A DNA stretch of 64,000 nucleotides from Fodinibacter sp963747405 (lineage in GTDB: Bacteria > Actinomycetota > Actinomycetes > Actinomycetales > Dermatophilaceae): assembly GCA_963747405.1 (NCBI GenBank), contig CAVVFG010000005.1, positions 62,001 to 126,000 on the forward strand, read 5' to 3'. The stretch's first letter is position 1, and each line of letters starts with the position of its first letter. The translations under genes were made by a program, and so were the position numbers. Positions 1 to 7,925 of this stretch are shown in pieces. The notes beneath the pieces are model-generated. The model worked only from the letters and a program-made list of their open reading frames with translations. It was not told the DNA's origin and did not search any database.

Positions 1-310
1 GCAGCACGGCAGCACGCCCGTCCGGCAGCGCGTGAGCCACCACGTCAGGGGCGTGGCACCAGACCAGCCCGTGGTCCTCGAGGTGCAGGTCGCGCACCAC
101 CGGGCTGGCGGCGGCCAGCGGGTAGAAGGCGCTGAACAGGTCGGTGACGAACCCCGGCTCGACGCTCTCGGCGCTGCGGACCGCTCCGCCCACCTCGTCC
201 TGCGCCTCCACGAGCACGACGTCCCAGCCGGCATCCGCGAGCGCGTTGGCCGCGACCAGCCCGTTGGGCCCGGCACCCACCACCACGGCGTCACAGGTGC
301 TCACCGGCAT
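1..310 (-). CDS. FAD-dependent oxidoreductase, phytoene-desaturase-like (N-terminal part)
   Basis: Reading leftward from the ATG at 308-310, the frame stays open to the window edge, so only about the first 103 residues are present. The N-terminus has a dinucleotide-binding motif, VVVGAGPNGLVAANALA, followed by an acidic end to the second strand (VVLVEAQDEVGG). This is the Rossmann fold of FAD-dependent amine oxidase / phytoene desaturase-like enzymes. The segment VGGAVRSAESVEPGFVTDLF is typical of NAD(P)/FAD oxidoreductases annotated as phytoene-dehydrogenase related. An AGGAGT ribosome-binding site lies six bases upstream of the ATG. The substrate cannot be judged from this fragment. It diverges from the hemerythrin gene across about 180 bp. 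Confidence 0.8.
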   Translation of the reverse strand, partial: MPVSTCDAVVVGAGPNGLVAANALADAGWDVVLVEAQDEVGGAVRSAESVEPGFVTDLFSAFYPLAAASPVVRDLHLEDHGLVWCHAPDVVAHALPDGRAAVL

Positions 311-488
311 CGGTACTCCTTCGGTCGCGGGGGTGGCGCGGTGCGGCCCCGGGCGCGGAGCCACCTCTGCCTACCCACACCGTGGCACGACCACGCGCCT
401 GTTTGCGTACCGGGGCGCCGGGTAGGTCGTCGACGACGCCACGGCCGGTGCGCCCTGCGCCCGCCGACCCCACCTACGAGGAGTCGAC

Positions 489-986
489 ATGTCCCAGGAC
501 GCGATCGTGATGCTGAAGGACGACCACAAGGAGGTGCGCAAGCTCTTCCGCGAGTTCCAGAAGAGCTCGACCACCCCGGCCCGCAAGGGCAAGCTCGTCG
601 AGAAGATCATCGAGCTGCTGACGGTGCACACCTACATCGAGAACGAGGTCATGTACCCGCGGGTGCGCGCGCTGCTGCCCGACCTCGAGGACGACGTGCT
701 CGAGTCGTTCGAGGAGCACCACGTGGCCGACCTGCTCGTCATGGAGCTGCTGCCGATGAGCTACCAGGACGAGCACTTCATGGCGAAGGCGACCGTGCTG
801 ATCGAGAACGTCGACCACCACATCGAGGAGGAGGAGCAGGAGTGGTTCCCCAAGGTGCGCGAGGGGCTGAGCCGCACCCAGCTGCGTGAGATCGGCGACG
901 AGCTGGCGAAGGCCAAGGAGGGGGCGCCGCGCCGCCCCGAGCAGCCCAGCGCCCTGAAGAAGACCCTCGACGCCGTGATCTCCTGA
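489..986 (+). CDS. Hemerythrin HHE-domain protein
   Basis: A 165-residue cytosolic protein made of helices carrying evenly spaced His and acidic residues: DDHKEVRKLF near residue 15, HTYIENEVMYPRV near 50, EEHHVADLLVMEL near 80 and VDHHIEEEEQEWFP near 105. This pattern is the di-iron site of the hemerythrin HHE family, whose members bind O2, NO or iron. The C-terminus is a charged, Pro-containing tail. A GAGGAG ribosome-binding site lies just before the ATG. It is followed after 4 bp by a DUF2231 membrane protein and then a hydrolase, so it probably leads a three-gene operon. The specific role is unknown; oxygen, NO or oxidative-stress handling is the usual inference. Confidence 0.85.
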   Translation: MSQDAIVMLKDDHKEVRKLFREFQKSSTTPARKGKLVEKIIELLTVHTYIENEVMYPRVRALLPDLEDDVLESFEEHHVADLLVMELLPMSYQDEHFMAKATVLIENVDHHIEEEEQEWFPKVREGLSRTQLREIGDELAKAKEGAPRRPEQPSALKKTLDAVIS

Positions 987-990
987 GCGC

Positions 991-1617
991 ATGGCCACCG
1001 CCACGACCCGCGCCGTCACCGCCGTCCAGCGCCTGGAGCAGAACCCTTCGCTGGACCGCCTGCGCTCGTTCTACGGGGTCATCGCCGCGCCGCTCGACCG
1101 GTGGTCGGGCAGCGACCTGCTGCGCTCGGGGGTCATCGGGCACGCCCTGCACCCGGTCCTCACCGACCTCCCGCTCGGCTTCTGGACGGCCGCGACCGCC
1201 CTCGACCTCCGCGGGCGCCCCGAGGACCGCGCGGCGAGCCGGTGGCTCGTCGGCGCCGGGCTCGCGGCATCCGGCCCCACCGCGCTCACCGGGGTGGCCG
1301 AGTGGGCACCGCTCGGCCGTGAGACCCAGCGCGTGGGCGCGCTGCACGGCGTGCTCAACGGTGCAGCGGTCGGCCTCTACCTCGCCTCGTACGTCGCGCG
1401 GTCGCGCCGGCGGCACACCCTGGGCGTCGCGACGGCGCTCGCCGGGGCGGCCCTGACCGGTGCCTCGGGCTACCTCGGGGGGCACCTCGCCACCGCCCGC
1501 AAGGTCGGCAGCCGCAACCGGGCCTTCGCCCGCGATGCCGTCGGCCCGCCCGACCCCGGCGCCGAGCGACCGGCGCCACCTGTCGAGCCGGTCGTCGGCC
1601 CGGGCGCGCTCACGTGA
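991..1617 (+). CDS. DUF2231-family membrane protein
   Basis: A 208-residue protein with hydrophobic stretches near residues 55-75, 85-105, 120-140 and 150-170. The sequence HALHPVLTDLPLGFWTAATALD near residue 50 is the hallmark of DUF2231, a four-helix integral membrane family often found with redox proteins and thought by some to carry a cofactor through its conserved His. It follows the hemerythrin gene after 4 bp and its stop overlaps the GTG of the downstream hydrolase, so the three are probably co-transcribed. The C-terminus after about residue 180 is a soluble Pro-rich tail. No catalytic function can be assigned. Confidence 0.75.
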   Translation: MATATTRAVTAVQRLEQNPSLDRLRSFYGVIAAPLDRWSGSDLLRSGVIGHALHPVLTDLPLGFWTAATALDLRGRPEDRAASRWLVGAGLAASGPTALTGVAEWAPLGRETQRVGALHGVLNGAAVGLYLASYVARSRRRHTLGVATALAGAALTGASGYLGGHLATARKVGSRNRAFARDAVGPPDPGAERPAPPVEPVVGPGALT

Positions 1618-2459
1618 TCGACGTCGTCGAGCGCGCCGGGCTGGCCCTCGAGGTGCGCGACGAGGGGCCACGCGGGGGCGAGGTCGTGGTGCTCCTGCAC
1701 GGCTTCCCGCAGGACTCGCGGTGCTGGTCGGAGGTGTCCCCCACGCTGCACCGCGCCGGCCTGCGCACCCTCGCACCGAACCAGCGCGGCTACTCGCCCG
1801 GGGCGAGCCCCGACGACGTGTCGGCCTACCGGGTCAGTGCGTTGGCGGCCGACGTGCTGGCGGTCCTGGATGCCGCCGGAGCCACCACGGCGCACGTCGT
1901 GGGACACGACTGGGGAGGCGCGGTCGCCTGGTTCCTCGGGGCGCACCACGCCGACCGGGTCGCCTCGCTGACCGTGCTGTCGACGCCGCACCCGGCCGCC
2001 ATGGCGCACGCGATGACCCGCTCGCTGCAACCCCTGCGCAGCTGGTACGCGCTGGCGGTGCAGGTGCCGGTGCTGCCCGAGCTGCTGCTCGCGCGAACCC
2101 TCGCGCCGGCGCTGCGAGTGTCCGGGCTGCCGGCGCACCTCGCCCGCCGGTACGGGCGGCGGTTCGCGAGCCCGTCGGCGCTGCACGGCCCGCTCGCCTG
2201 GTACCGCGCGGCCGGTCGTCGTCCCCCGTGGCGGGTGCTCGACGGTGTCGGTGCCGGCAGCGGCACGGTGGGCGTGCCGACCACCTACGTGTGGGGTCGG
2301 CACGACCCGGCCCTGGGGCGCGCGGCGGCGACGGCCACCCGCGACCAGGTCAGCGGCGACTACCTGTTCGTCGAGCTCGACGCGGGCCACTGGCTTCCCG
2401 AGCTGCACCCCGACGAGGTCGCCGGTGCCGTGCTCGACCGGGTGCGCCACGCCGCGTGA
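1614..2459 (+). CDS. Alpha/beta hydrolase, epoxide-hydrolase-like
   Basis: A 281-residue alpha/beta-hydrolase starting at GTG in a 4-bp overlap with the preceding stop. HGFPQDSRCW near residue 24 supplies the oxyanion-hole HG motif. The nucleophile elbow is GHDWGG near residue 97, with Asp rather than Ser, as in epoxide hydrolases and haloalkane dehalogenases. A late Asp lies in GRHDPALG and the catalytic His in DAGHWLPELHPDEV near residue 262. The Asp nucleophile argues for hydrolysis of epoxides or alkyl halides through an alkyl-enzyme intermediate; the epoxide hydrolase assignment is an inference from family resemblance. Coupling to the DUF2231 and hemerythrin genes suggests a shared stress or detoxification role. 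Confidence 0.8.
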   Translation: MIDVVERAGLALEVRDEGPRGGEVVVLLHGFPQDSRCWSEVSPTLHRAGLRTLAPNQRGYSPGASPDDVSAYRVSALAADVLAVLDAAGATTAHVVGHDWGGAVAWFLGAHHADRVASLTVLSTPHPAAMAHAMTRSLQPLRSWYALAVQVPVLPELLLARTLAPALRVSGLPAHLARRYGRRFASPSALHGPLAWYRAAGRRPPWRVLDGVGAGSGTVGVPTTYVWGRHDPALGRAAATATRDQVSGDYLFVELDAGHWLPELHPDEVAGAVLDRVRHAA

Positions 2460-2555
2460 ACCGCGCCTGAGCCGCTGGGTGCTGCCCCCACGCACCCGGA
2501 TGCCGGGGTGCGGGCCCCCGCCCCATACCCCGGCATCCTCGGCCGCCCGGTGTCC

Positions 2556-2978
2556 TCACTCCTGCGAGATGGACTCCACGAGCTGACCGGTCTGGTCGTC
2601 GGCCAGCGCCCGGGCGAGGTCGCCCTGGCTGATGATGCCGACGAGTCGGTGGTCGTCGATGACCGGGAGCCGTCGCACCTGGTGCTCCTCCACGGTGCGC
2701 CGGGTCTCCTCGAGCGGGTCGTCGGCGCCGATGGTCACGAGCTCGGTGCCCTCGGTCACCGTGGCGACCGTGACCTCCTGCGGATCCTGTCCCTGCGCCA
2801 CGACCTTGATGACGAGGTCGCGGTCGGTCATCATCCCCTTGAGGCGGTCGTCCTCGCCACAGATCGGCAGGGCCCCCACGTCGAGGGATGCCATCTGCTG
2901 CGCAGCGGCTGCCACCGTGTCGTTCTCGGCCAGGCACTGGACGCCCTCGGTCATGACGTCACGTGCCGTGCTGGTCAT
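2556..2978 (-). CDS. Tandem CBS-domain protein
   Basis: A 140-residue protein made of one CBS pair: the first repeat is about residues 8-62 (DVMTEGVQCL to MMTDRDLVIKVV) and the second about 72-128 (DDPLEETRRTVEEHQVRRLPVIDDHRLVGIISQGDLA). CBS pairs bind adenine nucleotides and act as energy or redox sensors. The ATG at 2976-2978 is preferred over an upstream in-frame ATG because a GGAGGAGAG ribosome-binding site lies directly in front of it and the domain starts there. No fused effector domain is present, so the partner is unknown. Such small CBS proteins are common in actinobacterial stress and hypoxia regulons (family knowledge). Confidence 0.9.
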   Translation of the reverse strand: MTSTARDVMTEGVQCLAENDTVAAAAQQMASLDVGALPICGEDDRLKGMMTDRDLVIKVVAQGQDPQEVTVATVTEGTELVTIGADDPLEETRRTVEEHQVRRLPVIDDHRLVGIISQGDLARALADDQTGQLVESISQE

Positions 2979-3090
2979 CTCTCCTCCTGCGGTGGTGCGG
3001 ATGTGAGACCAACACGTACCCCCTGCGCGCGCACCCATTCCTGCTGCCCGGGACCCTCGTCGGCACTGTCGGTGAGCGGTCGCGCGAAGG

Positions 3091-4476
3091 TCACCCTCGG
3101 GCCTGCCGCGGCGCCGGCGCGGCCTCCCAGTGCACCGCCTTGAGCACGACCATCTCGCGCAGCAGGTCGGGCCCGTAGCCGGCGCCGCGCCCGCTGTCGC
3201 GGCGCGGGTCGGCCGAGCCGCCGGGTGCCCCGCCGAAGACCGCGTTCACCTTGACCGTGCCCACTTCGAGGGACTCGATCGCGGCCAGGGCGTGGGCCGT
3301 GTCGGGCGTGAGCACCGTGGCCGCCAGCCCGTAGCGGCCACCGCAGGCCCGCTCCAGCGCCTCCTCCCACGAGTGGACGACGGCCACCGCCGCCACCGGT
3401 CCGAAGGTCTCCTCCGCCATCACGGGCATGTCGTCGGTGCAGCCGGCCAGCACCGTCGCGGCGTAGGCCGTGGGCCCGGCCGGCAGCACGCTGCCCCCGG
3501 TCAGCAGCCGCGCGCCCGCGCCCACGGCCTGCCGCACGTGACCGTCGACGGTGTCGAGGGCCCGCTCGTCGACCAGTGGCGCCATGGTGGTGGAGGGCTC
3601 GCGCGGGTCTCCCACGACCAGCGACTCGGCCAGGCGTACCAGCTCGGCGAGCACGGCATCCGCGACGTCGGCGTGCAGGTAGACCCGCTCCACCGACGTG
3701 CACAGCTGCCCGGCGTTGGTGAAGGCGCCCACCGCGATCTGCTCGGCGGCCCACACCGGGTCGACCCCGGCATCGACCAGCAGAGCGTCCTTGCCGCCGT
3801 TCTCGGTGACGGCCGCCGCGCCCCGGGCCGCGCAGGCGACCCGCACCGACGCGCCCGCGGCGCTGCTGCCGATGTGCGCGACCAGGTCGACGCCCGGGTG
3901 GGCGGCGAGCGCCGCGCCGGCCCCGGCATCCCCCTCGACCAGCCCGAGCACGCCGCCGGGCAGGCAGCCGGCCACCAGCTCGGTGAGCAGCGCCCCCGGG
4001 GCCGCGCTGCGCTCGGACGGCTTGTGCACCACCGTGTTACCGGTGACGAGAGCGGCCGCGACGAGCCCGGCCGCCGCGGGGTAGGGGTCGTTCCAGGGCG
4101 TGATGACGCCGACGACGCCCCGCGGCTCGGTGCGCACGACGTCGAGGGCGCCCGGGTTGCCGGCCAGCGCCCGGCCACCCACCAGGCCGGTGACGGCGGC
4201 CTCGTCGAGGAGGTCGGCGGCCACCCGGGCCGAGTCGCGGGCCTCGCCGAGCAGCCGGCCGGTGGTCGCGCAGAGCAGGTCGCCGAGCTCGTCGGATGCC
4301 GCCCGCACCGCCGAGGCTGCCGCCCGCAGGTGGCCGGCGCGCTCGCCGGGCGACGTGGCGCGCCATCCCGGCTGGGCCGCTCGGGCCCGCTCCACGGCAT
4401 CCGCCACGGCGTCGGTCCGTGCGGCCTCCGGCTCGGCGCGGGTCGCGGACAGGGGGCGGCTCGTGGTCTGGGTCAT
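3091..4476 (-). CDS. Aldehyde dehydrogenase family protein
   Basis: A 461-residue NAD(P)-dependent aldehyde dehydrogenase, near the usual family length. Visible motifs are ITPWNDP near residue 125, the nucleotide-site HKPSE near 151, IGSSAAG near 202 (the GSTxxG element), the general base Glu225 in TENGGK (usually ELGGK), and the nucleophile Cys259 in NAGQLCTS. A late EETFGPVAAV element is also present. The enzyme oxidises an aldehyde to the acid; the substrate is not evident. It stands alone on the minus strand, diverging from the heptose operon across 264 bp. The first 30 residues are Ala-rich and poorly conserved, so a slightly later start is possible. Confidence 0.9.
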   Translation of the reverse strand: MTQTTSRPLSATRAEPEAARTDAVADAVERARAAQPGWRATSPGERAGHLRAAASAVRAASDELGDLLCATTGRLLGEARDSARVAADLLDEAAVTGLVGGRALAGNPGALDVVRTEPRGVVGVITPWNDPYPAAAGLVAAALVTGNTVVHKPSERSAAPGALLTELVAGCLPGGVLGLVEGDAGAGAALAAHPGVDLVAHIGSSAAGASVRVACAARGAAAVTENGGKDALLVDAGVDPVWAAEQIAVGAFTNAGQLCTSVERVYLHADVADAVLAELVRLAESLVVGDPREPSTTMAPLVDERALDTVDGHVRQAVGAGARLLTGGSVLPAGPTAYAATVLAGCTDDMPVMAEETFGPVAAVAVVHSWEEALERACGGRYGLAATVLTPDTAHALAAIESLEVGTVKVNAVFGGAPGGSADPRRDSGRGAGYGPDLLREMVVLKAVHWEAAPAPRQARG

Positions 4477-4509
4477 GCACGAGACGTGCCCGTTCCGGCC
4501 GCCGACAAA

Positions 4510-4549
4510 CCGCCCGCCGCCGCGCGGGCGGCCTGACCTTGTAGGTCAG
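4510..4549. promoter_or_regulatory. Two adjacent hairpins in a divergent promoter region
   Basis: Two inverted repeats sit side by side between the divergent aldehyde dehydrogenase and carbamoyltransferase genes: CCGCCCGC with its complement GCGGGCGG around 4510-4531, and CTGACC / GGTCAG with a 5-base spacer at 4533-4549. Because transcription leaves this region on both sides, operator or leader hairpins are more likely than a terminator. No regulator is assigned. Confidence 0.35.
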
Positions 4550-4666
4550 CAGCCGCTCCGAACCGGGTCTTCGCGGCGTGTTGCCCGGCTTCCGACCTGC
4601 AAAGTCGGGGATGTCGGGGTGGGGGCGGGCCGGGTCGGAAGGGCCGTCGCGATCGGTCGAGGAGCT

Positions 4667-4723
4667 GCCGCGAGTGAGAAGCGGCCGCGAGTGAGAAGCG
4701 GCCGCGAGTGAGAAGCGCTTCTC
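4667..4723. repeat. Three 17-bp tandem repeats ending in a palindrome, upstream of the heptose operon
   Basis: The unit GCCGCGAGTGAGAAGCG is repeated three times without a gap at 4667-4683, 4684-4700 and 4701-4717. The last copy runs into the perfect 14-bp palindrome GAGAAGCGCTTCTC at 4710-4723. The array ends 17 bp before the operon's first start codon. A related GTGAGAACCGC inverted repeat occurs at 16034-16063 in front of the divergent genes at the far end of the locus. This looks like a regulator-binding array for the carbohydrate operon; the regulator is unknown. Confidence 0.6.
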
Positions 4724-4740
4724 CCGGGTAGTGGTCCCGC

Positions 4741-6411
4741 ATGCGAGTTCTCGGAGTCAACGCGATCTTCCACGACCCGGCCGCCGCGCTCGTCGTCGAC
4801 GGGCGGGTGGTCGCCGCCGCCGAGGAGGAGCGGTTCTCCCGGCGCAAGCACGGCAAGCGCCCGGTGCCCTTCTCGGCGTGGGAGCTGCCCGAGCAGGCCA
4901 TGCGCTGGTGCCTCGCCGAGGCCGGGCTGCGCCCGCAGGACCTCGATGCCGTGGCCTACTCGTTCGACCCCGCGCTCGCCAAGCCGGCCGAGGACATGGG
5001 ACTCGACGACCCGTGGGACTCGCTGCGCCGCACGTATGCCGAGTCGGCGCCCGGCTTCCTGGCCGCCGCCCTGCCCGGACTGCACCGCGAGCAGGTGCGC
5101 TTCGTGCCGCACCACGTGGCGCACGCCGCCTCCGCGGCCCTCGCCGCGCCGCTGCACACCCCCGGCCGCTCGTGCAGCGTTCTCGTGCTCGACGGGCGCG
5201 GTGAGCAGGCCAGCCACCTCGGCGGCCACTACGAGGGCGGCCGCCTCGAGGTGCTCGCGGCGCAGTCCCTGCCGCACTCCTTGGGGCTGCTCTACGAGTC
5301 GCTCACCGAGCACCTCGGCTTCCTGCGCTCGAGCGACGAGTACAAGGTGATGGCGCTGGCGTCGTACGGCAAGCCGGTGCACCTCGACGCCCTGCGCCAG
5401 ACGATCCGCGTCACCGCCGAGGGCGGCTTCGAGGCGCCGGTCCCCGACTGGGAGCGCTTCGCGCCCCGCCGCTCGGGTGGAGAGCAGGACTGGCCGCCCC
5501 GCTACGCCGACCTCGCCTGCTCGGTGCAGGCCTGCGTCGAGGAGCTGCTCGTCGAGCTCGCGACCTGGCTGCACGACCGCACCGGCGACCGGGTGCTCAC
5601 CATGGCCGGTGGCACGGCGCTGAACTGCGTTGCGAATACGCGGATCTGGCGCGAGACCGCGTTCGAGGAGGTGTGGGTGCAGCCCGCGGCCGGCGATGCG
5701 GGCACCGCCCTGGGTGCCGCGCTGCAGGTGCACGCCGACGGCGGAAGCCTCGCCGAGCCGATGGGCACCGCGGCGCTGGGCCGCCAGTGGCGCGACGACG
5801 AGCTCGCCGCGTGGCTGCGCCGGGCCGCGGTGCCGTTCACGACCCCCGACGACCTCGCCGGCGAGGTGGCCGACGTGCTCGCCGCCGACGGGGTGGTGGC
5901 CTGGTTCGACGGCCGCAGCGAGTACGGCCCGCGCGCGCTGGGCAACCGCTCGCTGCTGGCGCACCCCGGGCGGGCCGAGAACCTCGAGCGGCTCAACGAC
6001 GTCAAGGGCCGCGAGCAGTTCCGCCCGGTGGCGCCGATGGTGCTGCTCGAACGCGCGGAGGAGATCTTCCTCGACGGGCCACTGCCGAGCCCCTACATGC
6101 TCTTCGTGCACCGGGTCGCGCCGGAATGGCGCGACCGCATCCCGGCCGTCGTGCACGTCGACGGCACCGCCCGCGTGCAGACCGTCGATGACGTGGCGAC
6201 CCCGCACGTGGCCGCCCTGCTGCGCGCGTTCGAGGCGCGCACCGGGCTGCCGGTCGTCGTCAACACCAGCCTGAACACCGCGGGCCGCCCCATGGTCGAC
6301 GACCCGCGCGACGCGCTCGAGCTGTTCGGGTCGGCCCCGGTCGACGCGCTGGTGCTCGGCCCGCACCTGGTGCGGCGTGGCGACCTCTTCGCCGCGGGAG
6401 CGCCGTCGTGA
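4741..6411 (+). CDS. Carbamoyltransferase, NodU/CmcH/TobZ family
   Basis: A 556-residue O-carbamoyltransferase that would transfer a carbamoyl group from carbamoyl phosphate, through carbamoyl-AMP, to a hydroxyl of a sugar or secondary metabolite. The N-terminal Kae1-like half starts with MRVLGVNAIFHDPAAALV and has the metal-site pattern PHHVAHAASA near residue 123. The later half has the family signatures YGPRALGNRSLLAHP near residue 395 and REQFRPVAPMVL near 422. Length matches the family. It is the first gene of an eight-gene operon, and its stop overlaps the next GTG. Surrounding heptose and glycosyltransferase genes suggest it carbamoylates a sugar of the product; that acceptor is inferred. 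Confidence 0.9.
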   Translation: MRVLGVNAIFHDPAAALVVDGRVVAAAEEERFSRRKHGKRPVPFSAWELPEQAMRWCLAEAGLRPQDLDAVAYSFDPALAKPAEDMGLDDPWDSLRRTYAESAPGFLAAALPGLHREQVRFVPHHVAHAASAALAAPLHTPGRSCSVLVLDGRGEQASHLGGHYEGGRLEVLAAQSLPHSLGLLYESLTEHLGFLRSSDEYKVMALASYGKPVHLDALRQTIRVTAEGGFEAPVPDWERFAPRRSGGEQDWPPRYADLACSVQACVEELLVELATWLHDRTGDRVLTMAGGTALNCVANTRIWRETAFEEVWVQPAAGDAGTALGAALQVHADGGSLAEPMGTAALGRQWRDDELAAWLRRAAVPFTTPDDLAGEVADVLAADGVVAWFDGRSEYGPRALGNRSLLAHPGRAENLERLNDVKGREQFRPVAPMVLLERAEEIFLDGPLPSPYMLFVHRVAPEWRDRIPAVVHVDGTARVQTVDDVATPHVAALLRAFEARTGLPVVVNTSLNTAGRPMVDDPRDALELFGSAPVDALVLGPHLVRRGDLFAAGAPS

Positions 6412-7925
6412 CCGCCTCGACCCCTCGGTATGCCGTGGTCGTGCCGACGCTCGGCCGGCCCAGCCTCGCCGTGCTGCTCGACAGCCTCGCGGCCCAGCAG
6501 GGCCCGATGCCGCACGAGGTCGTCGTGGTCGACGACCGGCGCGAGCCCGGGCCGCTGCTGGCCGACGAGTCGTGGCCCTTCCCCCTGCGGGTCGTGCGCG
6601 GGTGGGGCCGGGGCCCGGCCGCCGCCCGCAACCTGGGCTGGCGGCTCACCTCCACGCCGTGGGTGGCCTTCCTCGACGACGACGTGGTGCTGCCCGCGGG
6701 GTGGGCGCGCACGCTCTCGGTGGACCTCGACCTGGCGGCGCCGGACGAGGCCGGGTCGCAGGGGCGGATCCGAGTGCCGCTGCCCGTCGACCGTCGCCCG
6801 ACCGACTGGGAGCGCTCGACGGCCGGCCTGGAGTCGGCCCGCTGGGCGACCGCCGACATGGCGTACCGGCGCACGGCGCTGCTCGCCGTCGACGGCTTCG
6901 ACGAGCGCTTCCCCCGCGCCTACCGCGAGGACGCCGACCTGGCCCTGCGGGTGCAGCGCGCCGGGTGGCGGCTCGGGATGGGGCTGCGCGAGGTGCATCA
7001 CCCGGTGCGTCCGGCCGGCCCCGGCATCAGCGTGCGCGTGCAGCGGGGCAACGCCGACGACGCCCTGATGCGGCGCCTGCACGGGCCGCAGTGGCGCACG
7101 CAGGCCGAGACCGGGCGAGGGATGTTCCGGCGCCACCTGGCGGCGAGTGCCGGGCTGGCCATGGCCGCGCTCGCCGCGCCGGCCGGTGCCCGCTCCACCG
7201 CGGCCCGCGTGATCGCGGCCACGGGCGGCACGGCCTATCTGGTGCACGTCGCCGACCTGGTGCGGCGTCGGGTGGCGCCCGGCCCGCGCACACCGGCCGA
7301 GACGGTGACCATGACCTGGACCAGCGCGCTGCTGCCGGTGGTGGCGGTCTGGCACCGGGGCCGGGGGTGCTGGCGCCACCGCACCGCCGCTCACTGGCCG
7401 ACCGCACCTCGGGCGGTGCTGCTCGACCGCGACGGAACCCTCGTGCACGACGTGCCCTACAACGGCGACCCGGCGGCCGTCGAGCCGGTGGCCGGCGCCC
7501 GCGAGGCGATCGACCGTCTGCGGGCCACGGGCCTGCTGGTCGGGGTGGTCACCAACCAGTCGGGCCTGGCCCGGGGCCTGCTCACCACCGACCAGGTCGA
7601 GGCCGTCAACGCCGAGGTCGAGGCGCAGCTCGGCCCGTTCGGCACCTGGCAGGTGTGTCCGCACGGACCCGACGAAGGATGCGCCTGCCGCAAGCCGAGG
7701 CCCGCCATGGTGCACGCCGCCGCCCGCCGTCTGGGGGTGCGCACGGAGGAGTGCGTCGTCATCGGCGACATCGGCGCCGACGCCGAGGCCGCCCGGGCGG
7801 CCGGGGCGCGCTCGGTGCTGGTGCCCACCCCGGTGACCCGCGCCGAGGAGGTCGCGGCCGCGCCGGTGGTCGCCACCGACCTCGCCGGCGCCGTCGACAT
7901 CGTGCTCGGGTGGCACCGTGGCTGA
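6408..7925 (+). CDS. Fusion of GT2 glycosyltransferase and GmhB-like heptose-bisphosphate phosphatase
   Basis: A 505-residue two-domain protein. Residues 1 to about 230 are a GT-A fold family 2 glycosyltransferase: VVVPTLGRPSL, the acceptor-metal Asp run AFLDDDVVLP near residue 88, and a later GFDERFPRAYREDADL. From about residue 335 a HAD phosphatase begins with the nucleophile motif LLDRDGTLV, then TNQSGLARG, the zinc-binding CPHGPDEGCACRKP near 416, and the terminal IGDIGADAEAARAAG. The Cys/His zinc knuckle is the signature of D-glycero-D-manno-heptose-1,7-bisphosphate 7-phosphatase (GmhB) and its histidinol-phosphatase relatives. With GmhA and HldE domains nearby, the heptose function is much more likely. 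The start overlaps the upstream stop by 4 bp. Confidence 0.87.
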   Translation: MTASTPRYAVVVPTLGRPSLAVLLDSLAAQQGPMPHEVVVVDDRREPGPLLADESWPFPLRVVRGWGRGPAAARNLGWRLTSTPWVAFLDDDVVLPAGWARTLSVDLDLAAPDEAGSQGRIRVPLPVDRRPTDWERSTAGLESARWATADMAYRRTALLAVDGFDERFPRAYREDADLALRVQRAGWRLGMGLREVHHPVRPAGPGISVRVQRGNADDALMRRLHGPQWRTQAETGRGMFRRHLAASAGLAMAALAAPAGARSTAARVIAATGGTAYLVHVADLVRRRVAPGPRTPAETVTMTWTSALLPVVAVWHRGRGCWRHRTAAHWPTAPRAVLLDRDGTLVHDVPYNGDPAAVEPVAGAREAIDRLRATGLLVGVVTNQSGLARGLLTTDQVEAVNAEVEAQLGPFGTWQVCPHGPDEGCACRKPRPAMVHAAARRLGVRTEECVVIGDIGADAEAARAAGARSVLVPTPVTRAEEVAAAPVVATDLAGAVDIVLGWHRG

